From Flaccisagitta enflata (Eukaryota > Chaetognatha > Sagittoidea > Aphragmophora): DNA of 64,000 nucleotides. A model generated the notes under the pieces. The model did no database searches, was not told the origin of the DNA, and worked only from the letters and a program-made list of their open reading frames with translations. Where the stretch lies: assembly GCA_965153355.1 (NCBI GenBank), contig OZ231126.1:99944001-100008000 (forward strand), written 5' to 3'. Position numbers and translations under genes: made by a program. Numbering within the stretch: the first letter of the stretch is position 1; each line of letters opens with the position of its first letter. Positions 48,715-59,478 of the stretch are shown piece by piece.

Positions 48715-48847
48715 CAATGAGCCACCGAGCGCATAAATCAGCCCACAGTGCGCTGCTCTGCTCCCTCTCAACCTTCATCACTTCCTACTCAAGCAGGGCA
48801 CGGGTACCGCTGACCACTTACTGCCTTTGGGCTGCTATTATATCTTC
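48715..48847 (+). mobile_element. Fragment of the CTGTGTTCTACAGGAC family (far end)
   Basis: TGCTCTGCTCCCTCTCAACC, TACTCAAGCAGGGCACGGGT, ACCGCTGACCACTTACTGCC, TTTGGGCTGCTATT. The same end occurs at 29735-29765. Confidence 0.55.
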
Positions 48848-49187
48848 AATCAAATATCTTAAGAGGGTACTGCCAGATTGAAGGGGGTACCGCTGGGATT
48901 ATTCCCCAACATATCAATCAGCTTTATATGCCAAAACTCTTACATTAGAAGGGGGTACTGCCAGATTGAAGGGGGTACTGCTGGGATTATTCCCAAACAT
49001 TTTTATCAGCTTTTTACCTAAACTCTTCCATAAGAAGGGGGTACTACCAGATTGAAGGGGGTACTGCTAGGAAAGTTCCCGAAATTTGTAATCAGGTTTT
49101 CATACCTTCAAGAAATGTTTTAAGGGGGTACTGCCAGATTGAAGGGGGTACTGCTGGGATAGTTCCCCAACATATCAATCAGCTTTA
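48848..49187 (-). repeat. 89-bp array, right arm piece 2
   Basis: About four units in reverse orientation, with core-type variable halves (CTCTTACATTAGAAGGGGGT, CTTCAAGAAATGTTTTAAG). Confidence 0.9.
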
Positions 49188-49518
49188 TTTGGAAAAAAGT
49201 TGAAGAGACGAAGTCCCTTCGGTCTTTTTGAGTCCTGCAGAGTTTTTTGGATTTCCCTTTTTCTCATGAAGCGTTTGGGAAAGTTGGTAAGCTTTTGGGG
49301 CCAATTGGTACTACGCATGAAATTAATAGCTAAGAAAGATCTAATTCTCCTCTTTCCGATGACGCTAAGCAGAGCTCTGTGCGATTGATGATTTTGGAGC
49401 TATGATTTTTTAAATCTTTTTATATTTTTTCACTTTTTTCGCATTTTTCCCAAAAACGCGGAATCGAGTTAATTGAAGTCTCTCTCTCTCTCTCTCTCTC
49501 TCTCTTGGTCTGTCTGTC

Positions 49519-49582
<64 letters not shown>

Positions 49583-49611
49583 CGTCTCTCTCTCTCTTTC
49601 TCTTTCTCTTT

Positions 49612-49645
<34 letters not shown>

Positions 49646-49689
49646 ACATTTACGACTTTTTTCCTACGGCGATTAGCCGCCTTTATTGG
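49188..49689 (+). mobile_element. TA-flanked microsatellite element inside the right arm
   Basis: Begins TTTGGAAAAAAGTTG and ends GGCGATTAGCCGCC plus TTTATTGG, with TA at 49186-49187 and 49690-49691. The 89-bp unit resumes directly on the other side (CAGCTTTAT ... ATGCCTAAACTC), so both ends are fixed. It carries a CT/CTGT microsatellite (49480-49644). Diverged from the 401-1167 copy. Confidence 0.8.
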
Positions 49690-49691
49690 TA

Positions 49692-49885
49692 TGCCTAAAC
49701 TCTTACATTAGAAGGGTGTACTGCTAGATTGAACGGGGTACTGCTGGGAACAATCCCCGATTTTGTAATCAGGTTTGGATATCTTCAATCTAATGTTTTA
49801 AGGGGGTACCGCCAGATCAAAGTGGGTACTGCTGGGATAGTTCCCCAATATAATAATCAGCTTTTTATGCCTCAACTCTTACATA
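49692..49885 (-). repeat. 89-bp array, right arm piece 3
   Basis: About two units in reverse orientation. It ends at about 49885 in CTTACATAAGACTCAGAATG. Confidence 0.85.
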
Positions 49886-49886
49886 A

Positions 49887-50515
49887 GACTCAGAATGGAT
49901 GTTTTCTAAGTTAGTTTTGCAAAATGGAAAACTAGGAGTGATGCGCGCAGTAATTAGTCAGTGAGGGCTCACAAGGCCCTCTTCCATATTTTTCAGTTTG
50001 GGTATAGTGAGGGATATTGTTCCACCTATCATACTACTCAGTACCTTGGATTAGAATGTCCGGCGGTCGCATTAAGCTTGACCTCGATTCTGTCCTTCAA
50101 GGGTATGGTTTCTTAACAATGTTACCCTCGTGTGATTTGTTGAATTTTGGTAACACAGGTAACAATCACTTGCCCTTAGCTATTTTGGTAAGCATTAGTG
50201 TTTTGGGTTAGACTCAGAATGGATGTTTTCTAAGTTAGTTTTGCAAAATGGAAAACTAGGAGTGATGCGCGTAGTAACTAGTCAGTGAGGGCACACTGGC
50301 CCAGAATGACCACCTATCAAGGAGAATTACTTATCTCAACATTCACCACCCCTTACCACCCCTAATCACCATCACACTGGCCCAGAATGACCACCTATCA
50401 AGGAGAATTACTTATCTCAACATTCACCACCCCTTACCACCCCTAATCACCATCACACTGGCCCAGAATGACCACCTATCAAGGAGAATTACTTATCTCA
50501 ACATTCACCACTGTC
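49887..50515. repeat. Duplicated block and 81-bp triplet
   Basis: GACTCAGAATGGATGTTTTC plus the next ~75 bp occurs at 49887 and 50211. An 81-bp unit starting CACACTGGCCCAGAATGACC is repeated almost perfectly from 50292, 50373 and 50454. The segment GGGCTCACAAGGCCCTCTTC (49965) reappears at 55802 beside the next array piece, so this marks both edges of the 49885-55868 insertion. Confidence 0.8.
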
Positions 50516-50900
50516 CCTCCCACCTCCAAATTTGAAATTTTGATTTATTACCTCTCTCACACTTCGTGGTTTGTTGGGTTTTTTTCTCCTTTTTTTCAAA
50601 AGTCATCATTTATCTTCATTATATTTGATCAAACCAAATCCATAATGATTTTTGAAAGTAAAACTGTTTATTTTCTTTCGATTGATTGGATAACAGCTTT
50701 TGAATTGCCTGCTGTATCATCCCATATTGTATCTACAATATGCAAAAAGAAGCAAGAACACAGCTTTAATGAGATGAAGAAAATTTGGTATAAATTGGAA
50801 TCGCTTTTACGCGACTGATTGTATTTAGAACTTCGAAGTATCTGCATCATTTTTGAATTATCAGATTATTTTCATTCAGTTATGTTTAGCTTACAAAAAC
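50516..50900. other. No gene supported
   Basis: A 116-codon frame (50468-50818) starts inside the 81-bp repeat and has no recognisable domain. CCCTCCCACCTCCAA at 50514 also appears at 62807, outside the 82-bp satellite. Confidence 0.35.
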
Positions 50901-50902
50901 TA

Positions 50903-50956
50903 CCGATGAAGGTGGCTAATCGCCGTAGGAAAAAAAGTCGTAAATGCTGGGAGAAA

Positions 50957-51042
<86 letters not shown>

Positions 51043-51134
51043 GAGACAGAGACAGACAGACAGACAGAGACAGAGTCAGAGACAGAGAGAGACAGAGAGA
51101 GAGATAGAGAAGGTATTCTTCGACTTTTTTACAA
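50903..51134 (-). mobile_element. Short TA-flanked microsatellite element, reversed
   Basis: Starts CCGATGAAGGTGGCTAATCG after TA at 50901-50902, followed by AAAAAAGTCGTAAATG, a GA/GACA tract (50959-51110) and TTCGACTTTTTT at the far end. The ~320-bp conserved middle is lost. Confidence 0.6.
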
Positions 51135-51394
51135 ACCATTTACACAATTTGAATATTTTCATTAGATTTACAGTATTTCATTGTATTGAACGGAACCAAA
51201 CAAATACACATGCACAAGGGAGTGAGGTGGATGAGCAAAGTGAGTGAGCAAATTGAGTAAGCAAACCGAATGAGCAAAGTGAGTGAGCGAGCCTGTGGAT
51301 TGAGTTAGCCCTGGGTGCAAAGCAAATGATCAGAGTGAACGATGCAAGCGAACAAATGTATTGAGCGACCAAGTGGCTCGTTAAAGGCGCAGTT
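51135..51394. other. No gene seen; GAGTGAGCAAA-type repeats
   Basis: Loose repeats of GAGCAAAGTGAGTGAGCAAA at 51230-51300. Confidence 0.4.
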
Positions 51395-51573
51395 GTCACT
51401 TGTTGGAACAGATCCGGTTGAGGGTCGCCTTGGCTGGCCGCATGGCTTGTAGACCCAAATGTATCATACTTCAGAGCAATCAAGGCCAGAAACGGCATAA
51501 CCTGCGTAAACGCACGTACATTGAGTCGTAAACGGTGAAATTGAGAAAAAAATTCCGATTTTACGGCCTTTTC

Positions 51574-52356
51574 TAGTTGCGGACATGCAACTCTAGAAGA
51601 GGCTTTGTCTGCCCGTCAGTGCGTTGGCCCGTCAGTCCGTTGGTGTATTGTTCCATTGGTCCGTCGGTCCGTCCATCAGCATGAGTCAAAAAGTGGGAAA
51701 ACGCGCATATCCGCCCCTGCCCACCCGTCCGCAACTGGTGGCCATGTAACAATGGCAAAAAAAAAAACGGACGTGGCGGTTTTTGATGCCTTTGACCGGC
51801 TCAGTCTCAATGAAAATACAAAAAATCAAAGATCTTCAAAAGTTCTTCAAATCTAGACCAAGCAGAAAGTTTTAGCTCAAATCGTTTAGAAACTGCAACA
51901 GTTTGAAGTGAGCATCACCATAATCTGTCAATAGAAGGAATTCTGTACTTGTAATTCTGCCTTTAAAAGCATATAAAACATATCTGACAAAAGGAAACTA
52001 AGAAAAATTTAAGAGAAAATGAAAATACAACTCATTATCTACAAAATGGCGCCAAGCAGACATTTTTGAGTCAATCCGTTTAGAAATGGTAATCAAATAA
52101 AGACATTTAGTCCATGAATTAAAGTTAGAAAAAAACGTCATATCTGGCAGATTTCAATTAGATACTCTTTTTTCAAATGAACATAACTTCTAGAGTTTTA
52201 AAGTTAGAATTTCGTTCAACAACTCAAATTGAAGAATTTTCAAAGCTCTTTAGAATGGTCATAGATTTTATGTACTTTTTCAAAAGCAGCACCAAGTTAT
52301 GATAGAAATTAGCAGTGGCCGTTTTTTTTTTTGGCCATTGTTATCAGGCCTTGTTA
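51574..52356 (+). mobile_element. Hairpin-tipped MITE (TTGC type), split by another MITE
   Basis: Left part 51574-51748 has tip TAGTTGCGGACATGCAACTC and runs to GGTGGCCATGTA. Right part 52342-52356 continues TATCAGGCCTTGTT. The consensus from 22266 reads straight across (GGTGGCCGTGTATCCGGCCT). Confidence 0.7.
51749..52341. mobile_element. 593-bp MITE nested in a MITE, ACAATGGC ends
   Basis: Left end ACAATGGCAAAAAAAAAAAC; inverted right end ACAATGGCCAAAAAAAAAAA. TA at 51747-51748 and 52342-52343. The interrupted host at 22266 shows the single-TA empty site. No coding capacity. Confidence 0.8.
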
Positions 52357-52711
52357 AAAAGAAAATTCTATTTTCTCAACAACCCCAAGACCCATTGAGC
52401 TGAAATTTTTTGCAAAGAAACTACTTAGAAATATGCGTCGAATGAGCCCTATCCCAAAGTTTTCCTCCAATTGGAACAGGAGTTATGATTTTAGAAAAAT
52501 TAAAAGATTTTGTTTGTCCTATTTTGTAGCGAATTTGACATGATGGTGAACTACAAGTTGTAGAGCCGTCAGTTGTAGGTCGCCTCGGCTCGCCACGTGG
52601 CTTTTAGACCCATATATATCATACTTCAGAGCAATCATGGCCAAAAACGCCATAACCCGCATACACGCGCGTACATTGAGTTGTAAAACGTGAGATTGAG
52701 AAAAACAAGGC

Positions 52712-52937
52712 CAACACCTATAAGTCGCGTGCAGGACAAAAACAAGGCCGGATACACGGCTACCCTAGTTGCGTGCGGGTGGGCAGGAGCAGTGCTGAAG
52801 AAGGTCACTGGGGCATCTGGGCAGGAGCTGTGTGCTCAAAAACCTCAAAAACGCCGAAAAAGTAAAAAGGGGACCGACCGACCGACCGACCGACGGACCG
52901 ACATAGCGGGATGTAGAGTCGCGTAGCACGCGACTAA
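52712..52937 (-). mobile_element. Hairpin-tipped MITE (TCGC type), reversed
   Basis: Begins CAACACCTATAAGTCGCGTG, AACAAGGCCGGATACACGGC, GGGTGGGCAGGAGCAG, a GACC run, ATAGCGGGATGTAGAGTCGC and the tip GTCGCGTAGCACGCGACTAA. The best-preserved member for both ends. Confidence 0.75.
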
Positions 52938-52984
52938 TAACTGAACTGTCCTGACTCCTTATTGTATCTTTTTATCGAAAATCA

Positions 52985-53970
52985 GACTTAAACGCAACCC
53001 AAAACAGACCCAAACCAGACTCAAACCAGACTCAAACCAGACTCAAACCAGACTCAAACCAGACTCAAACCAGACTCAAACCAGACTCAAACCAGAATTA
53101 AATCAGACCGAAAAAAGACCAAAATCAGACATAAACCAGACATAAACCAGACATAAACCAGATTTAAGCCAGACTCAAACCAGACTCAAACCAGACTCAA
53201 ACCAGACTCAAACCAGACTCAAACCAGACTCAAACCAGACTCAAACCAGACTCAAACCAGACTCAAACCAGGCTCAAACCAGGCTCAAACCAGGCCCAAA
53301 CCAGACTCAAACCAGACTCAAACCAGACTCAAACCAGACTCAAACCAGACTCAAACCAGACTCAAACCAGACTCAAACCAGACTCAGACCAGACTCAGAC
53401 CAGACTCAGACCAGACTCAAACCAGAATGAAACCAAAAACCAAAACCAAAACCAGACCAAAACCAGACCGAAACCAGACCTAAATCAGACCTAAATCAAA
53501 CATAAACCAGACAAAAACCAGACCTAACCCAGACCTAAACTAGACATAAATCAGACATGAACTAGTTTTAAACCAGGCTTAAACCATACTTAAACCAGAC
53601 TTAAACCAGACTTAAACCAGACTTAAACCAGACTTAAACCAGACTTAAACCATACTTATCTTTAATATCATTTTAACCAGCAGACTTAAACCAGCAGACT
53701 TAAACCATTAGACCAGCAGACTTAAACCATTAGATTTAAACCAGCAGACTTAAACCAGCAGACTTAAACCAGCAGATTTAAACCAGCAGACTTTAACCAG
53801 CAGACTTTAACCAGCAGACTTAACCCATTAGATTTAAACCAGCAGACTTAAACCAGCAGATTTAAACCAGCAGATTTAAACCAGCAGACTGTAACCATCA
53901 GACTTTACCCAGCAGACTTTAACCAGCAGACTTAAACCAGCAGACTTTAACCAGCAGACTTTAACCAAAA
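52985..53970. repeat. 11-bp CAGACTCAAAC minisatellite, turning to 14-bp CAGCAGACTTAAAC
   Basis: The first half is an 11-bp CAGACTCAAAC unit with CATAAAC, CCTAAAT and CTTAAAC variants. From about 53680 the unit becomes 14 bp (CAGCAGACTTAAAC, CAGCAGACTTTAAC). It lies within the ~390-bp repeat. Confidence 0.95.
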
Positions 53971-54521
53971 ATGACCAAAAAGGAAAAATTCTGTTTTCTT
54001 GGCAACCCCGTAACCGATTGAGCTGAAATTTTGCACAGAGAAACTACTTAAAAGTACGCATCGAATGAGTTCTATTCTGAAATTTTCCTCTGATTACAAG
54101 AAGAGCTATGATTTTATGAAGATTAAAAAAATTCGTGTATTCTTTTTTGTAGCAATTTTGACTACATCGTGAATTATAAGTTGTAGAGCGGTCAGTTGTG
54201 AGTCGCCTTGGTTCGCCACGCGGCTTTTAGACCCCAATGCATCATACTTTGGATCTATCTTGGTCAGGGGAGCCATATCCCGCGTACACGTGCGTACACG
54301 GAGTTGCTATAAACCGTGTCAGAAAAAAAAGATTCAAAATAAATTCCTTTTTTATAAAAGAAATTCAATTTTCTCTGCAACCCCTTGACCAATTTAGCTA
54401 AAATTTTTCACAGAAAAACTACTTACAAATACGCGCCGAATGAGCTCCATCACAAAATTTTCCTCAAATTAGAAAAAGAGTTATGATTTTATGAAGATTT
54501 AAAGATTTCTTGCATTCTTTT

Positions 54522-54884
54522 TAGTCGCGTGCACGCGACTCTACAACCCGCTTTGTCGGTCCGTAGGTCCGTCGGTCCGTTGGTCCATCCGTTGGTCCGT
54601 CGGTCTGTCACACTTTACTTTTTTGTTATACTTTAAGTTATTTCTAGTCATTCTAAGTCATTTTAAGTCATTCTAAGTCAATCTAAGTTATTCTAAGTCA
54701 TTCTAAGTCATTCTAATTCATTCTAAGTTATTTTAAATCGCTTAAGTCAAATAGGTCAAAGTAGTCATTTCAGTCATTTTAGGTCTTTTTAAGTCATTTA
54801 AAGTTGCCTTGAGTCATTTTAAGTCATCTTGAGTCAATAAAAGTCATCTTAAGTTATTTATGTCTCACACGCGACTTATAGGTA
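54522..54884 (+). mobile_element. Hairpin-tipped MITE (TCGC type) with internal minisatellite
   Basis: Tip TAGTCGCGTGCACGCGACTC, ACAACCCGCTTTGTCGGTCC, CCGTTGG runs, then about 20 copies of AAGTCATTCT-like decamers (54640-54860) and the end CACGCGACTTATAGGTA. The surrounding 390-bp repeat gives the empty site. Confidence 0.75.
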
Positions 54885-55867
54885 TCAATTTTGACTACAC
54901 AGTAAATTTTAAGTTGTAGAGCGGTCAGTTGTGAGTCGCCTCGGTTCGCCACGCGGCTTTTAGACCCTAATGCATCATACTTTGGATCTATCTTGGCCAT
55001 GGGAGCCATATCTTGCGTACACGTGCGTACATTGAGTTGTGAGACATACAAAGAAGAAAAGAAATTCTGATTTTAAGGCCTTTTTTGAAAAAGAAATTCA
55101 ATTTTCTCAGCAACCGCTCAACCGGTGGAGCTGGAATTTTTCACAGATAAACTACTTAAAGATACGCATCGAATGAGCCCTATCCCAAAGTTTTACTCCA
55201 ATCAAAACAGGAATTATGATTTTATGAATATTTGAAAATTTCGTGAGTTCTATTTCTTGGCGATTTTGACCTGATGGTGAATAATAAGTTGTAGAGCGGT
55301 CAGATGTGAGTCGCCACGGCTCGCCACGCGGCTTTAAGACCCCAATGCATCATACTTTGGACCTATCTTGGCCATGGGAGTCATAGCTTGCATACACATG
55401 CGTACACGGAGTTGCTATAAACCGTGTCAGAAAAGAAGAGTCAAAATAAATTGCCTTTTTTTAAAAGAAATTCCATTTTCTCAACAACCACTGAACCGAT
55501 TGAGCTGAAATTTTTTACAGAAAAACTACTTAAAAAGACGCGTCGAATGAGCCCTATCCCAAAGTTTTACTCCAATCAGGAAAGGAATTATGATTTTATA
55601 AAGATTTAAAATATTCGGTAAGTTCTGACATCAAAATGGCCTTGACTCCAGCTGGTCCAGGGACATGATCAGGATGAGATAGGTCAATCTGGGTTCAACC
55701 AGGCTTGAATTCATAAATAAAAACACTATATCTTTGAAAAAAAAATCGCCATTCATTGTTTGGAGAGATTGATATATGCTGGATACCGGGCCAGTGTGGA
55801 GGGCTCACAAGGCCCTCTTCCATATTTTTCAGTTTGGGTATAGTTAGGGATATTGTTCCACCTATCA

Positions 55868-58800
55868 TAAGACGGGGGTACTGCCAGATTGAAGGGGGTA
55901 CTGCTCAGATAGTTCCCCAACTTTGAAAACAGGATTCTATGCATCCATCTAATATTTCAAGGGGGTACTGCCAGATTGAAGGGGGTACTGCTGGAATGGA
56001 TCTCCAACATTCTTATCATATCTTTTTAACTCCACTCTAATGTTTAAAGGGGGTACTGCCAGATGGAAGGGGGTACTGCTGGGATAGTTCCCCAACATAT
56101 CAACCAGCTTTATATGCCTCAACTCTTACATTAGAAGGGGGTACTGCCAGATTGAAGGGGGTACTGCTAGGATAGTTCCCCAAATTTGTAATCAGGTTTT
56201 CATACCTTCACGCAAATGTTTTAAGGGGGTATTGCCAGATTAAAGGGGGTACTGCTGGGATAGTTAGCCAACATATTAATCAGCTTTATATGCCTAAACT
56301 TTTACATTTGAAGGGGGTCCTGCCAGACTGAAGGGGGTACAGCTGGAAATGATACCTGATTTTATAATCAGGTTTTGATATCTTCAATCTAATGACTTAA
56401 GGGGGTACTGCCAGATTGAAGGGGGCACTGCCGGGATTGTTCCCCAACTTTGTAAACAGGTTTCTATACCTTCCATCTAATGTTTTAAGGGGGTTCTGCC
56501 AGATTGAAGGGGGTACTGCTGGAATGGATCCCCAACATTCTTATCATATTTCTATAACTCCACTCTAATGTTTAAAGGGGGTACTGCCAGATGGAAGGGG
56601 AAACTGCTTGGATAGTTCCCCAACATATTAACCAGCTTTATATGCCTCAACTCTTACCTTAGAAGGGGGTACTGCCAGATTGAAGGGGGTACTGCTAGGA
56701 TAGTTCCCCAAATTTGTAATCAGGTTTTCATACCTTCAAGCAAATGTTTTAAGGGGGTACTGCCAGATTGAAGGGGGTACTGCTGGAATAGTACCCCAAC
56801 ATATTAATCAGCTTTATATGCCTAAACTCTTACATTAGAAGGGGGAACTGCTAGATTGAACGAGGTACTGCTGGGAACGATCCCCGATTTTATAATCAGG
56901 TTTTGATATCTTCAATCTAATGTTTTAAGGGGGTACTGCCAGATAAAAGTGGGTACTGCTGGGATAGTTCCCCAACATATTGATCAGCTTTTTATGCCTA
57001 AACTCTTACATAAAACAGGGGTACTGCCAGATTGAAGGGGGTACTGCTCGGATAGTTACCCAACTTTTTAATCAGGTTTTTATAGCTCCACTCTTATGTT
57101 GAAAAGGGGTACTGCCAGATTGAAGGGGGTACTGCTGGGATAGTTCCCCAACTTTGTATTCAGGTTTTTATAGCTCTCTTCTTATGTTGATAAGGGGTAC
57201 TGCTGGGATAGTTCCCCAACATATTAACCAGCTTTATATGCCTCAACTCTTACATTAGAAGGGGGTACTGCCAGATTGAAGGGGGTATCGCTAGGATAGT
57301 TCCCCAAATTTGTAATCAGGTTTTCATATCTTCAATCTAATGACTTAAGGGGAACTGCCAGATTGAATGGGGAACTACCGGGATTTTTCCACAGCTTTAT
57401 AAACAGGTTTCTATACCTTCCATCTAATATTTAAAGGGGGTACTGCCTGATTGAAGGGGGTACTGCTAGGATAGTTCCCCAACTTTGTATTCAGGTTTTT
57501 ATAGCTCCACTCTTATGTTGATAAGGGGTACTGCCAGATTGAAGGGGGTACTGCTGGGATAGTTCCCCAACTTTTAATCAGTTTTTCAAGCCTTCGATAT
57601 CGTGTTTGAAGGGGGTACTGCCAGATTGAAGGGGGTACTGCTGGGATAGTTCCCCAACTTTGTATTCAAGTTTTTATAGCTCCACTCTTATGTTGATGAG
57701 GGGTAATGCCAGATTGAAGGGGGTACTGCTGGGATAGTTCCCCAACTTTTCAAACAGTTTTTCAAGACTTCAATCTCTTGTGAAGGAGTACTGCCAGATT
57801 GAAGGGAATAGTGCTGGGATGGTTCTACAGCTACCCAATCAGATTTTCAAGCCTTCAGTCTAAAGTTTGGAGCATTTTCTACCAGATAGAAGCGCCAAGT
57901 ACTGGGATAGTTCCCCAACTTTGTTTTCAGGTTTTATAGCTCTCTTCTTATGTTGATAAGGGGTACGGCCAGATTCAAGGGGGTACTGCTGTGAGAGTTC
58001 CCCAACATATTAACCAGCTTTATATGCCTCAACTCTTACATTAGAAGGGGGTACTGCCAGATTGAAGGGGGTACTGCTAGGATAGTTCCCAAAATTTGTA
58101 ATCAGGTTTCCAAACCTTCAAGCAAATGTTTCAAAAGAAATTGCTGCCAGATTGAAGGGGGTACTGCTGGGATGGTTGCCCGCAACATATTAATCAGCTT
58201 TATATGCCTAAACTCTTACATTTGAAGGGGGTACTGCCAGATTGAAGAGGGTACTGCTGGGAAAGTTCCCCAACTTTGTAATCAGGTTTTTATAGCTCCA
58301 CTCTTATGTTGATAAGGGGTACTGCCAGATTGAAGGGGGTACTGCTGGGATAGTTCCCCAGCTTTTTAATCAGTTTTTCAAGACCTCAATCTCGTGTTTG
58401 AAGGGGGTACTGCTGGGATAGTTCCCCAACTTTGTATTCAGGTTTTTATAGCTCCACTCTTATGTTGATAATGGGTACTGCCAGATTGAAGGGGGTACTG
58501 CTGGGATAGTTCCCCAGCTTTTTAATAAGTTTTTCAAGCCTTCAATCTAAAGTTTGGAGGGGGTACTGCCAGATTGACGGGGGTACTGCTGGGATAGTTC
58601 CCCAACTTTGTATTCAGGTTTTTATAGCTCTCTTCTTAAGTTGATAAGAGAATTACTGCCAGATTGAAGGGTACTGCCAGGATAGTTCCCCAACATATTA
58701 ACAACTACTCTAAACTCTTGCATTAGAGAGGTACTGCCAGATTGATGGGAACTGTGGGATAGTTCCCCAACTTTTTATTCAGTTTTCCAAGCCTTCAATC

Positions 58801-59478
58801 TCGTGTTTTGAAGGGGGTACTGCCAGATTGAAGGGAGTACTGCTGGGATAGTTCCCCAACTTTGTATTCAGGTTTTTATCGCTCACTTCTTATTGTTGAT
58901 AAGGGGGTACTGCCGAATTTTGGAAAGGGGTACTGCTGGGATGGTTCCCTACTTTGTAATCAGTATTTTAAGCCTTCAATCTAAGTTTGGAGAGAGAGAT
59001 ACTGCCAGATTGAAGGGAATTACTGCTGGGATAGTTCCCCAACTTTGTATTCAGAGTTTTTATAGCTCCCACTCTTATCTTTGATAATAATGGGTACTGC
59101 TCAGATTGAAGGGTACTGCTGGGACAGTTCCCCAACTTTTTAATCAGTTTTTCAAGCCTTTAATCTAAAGTTTGGAGGGGGTACTGCCAGATTGACGGGG
59201 GTACTGCTGGGATAGTTCCCCAACTTTGTATTCAGGTTTTTATAGCTCTCTCCTTAAGTTGATAAGGGGTACTGCCAGATTGAAGAGGTACTGCATGGGA
59301 TGGTTCCCCAACATATTAACCAGCTTTATATGCCTCAGCTCTTACATTAGAAGGTACAGCCAGATTGAAGGAGTACGGCGGGATTGTTCCCCAACTTTTT
59401 ATTCAGTTTTCAAGCCTTCAATCTCGTGTTGCAGAGGGTACTGCCAGATTGAATGGGAGGTGCTGCTGGGATAGTTCC
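55868..59478 (-). repeat. 89-bp array, right arm main piece
   Basis: About 41 units in reverse orientation. Core-type variable halves occupy 55.9-57.0 kb and outer types dominate 57.0-59.45 kb, with some core types again near 57.2, 58.0 and 59.3 kb. The order is broadly the mirror of the left arm. Units after 58.6 kb are more decayed. Confidence 0.95.

Larger units (their letters stand above)
51395..55620 (+). repeat. ~390-bp tandem repeat with nested insertions
   Basis: About five units. Landmarks: GTTGTAGAGCGGTCAGTTGT, CGCCACGCGGCTTTTAGACC, ATCATACTTTGGATCTATCT, CGTACACGTGCGTACA, then TTCTCAGCAACC, GAGCTGAAATTTTTCACAGA, ATGAGCCCTATCCCAAAGTT, AGGAATTATGATTTTATGAA. Interrupted by MITEs at 51574-52356, 52712-52937 and 54522-54884 and by the minisatellite at 52985-53970. 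Removing these restores continuous units. Confidence 0.8.
36998..59478. mobile_element. Giant foldback element B with satellite arms
   Basis: Left arm: terminal domain (36998-37420) plus 89-bp array to 41945. Core: 41964-46842, bounded by inverted copies of a coding remnant and hairpins. Right arm: the same array in reverse at 46845-47060, 48848-49185, 49692-49885 and 55868-59478, broken by later insertions. The right terminal domain is missing; the array stops at 59478 against another satellite. This plan (inverted arms made of tandem repeats) is like Drosophila FB elements, though no sequence relationship is claimed. Confidence 0.7.

Noticed and set aside
50468-50818. 116-codon frame after the 81-bp triplet
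   Set aside because: Starts inside the tandem repeat, is A+T-rich with no recognisable domain, and has no splice or conservation evidence.
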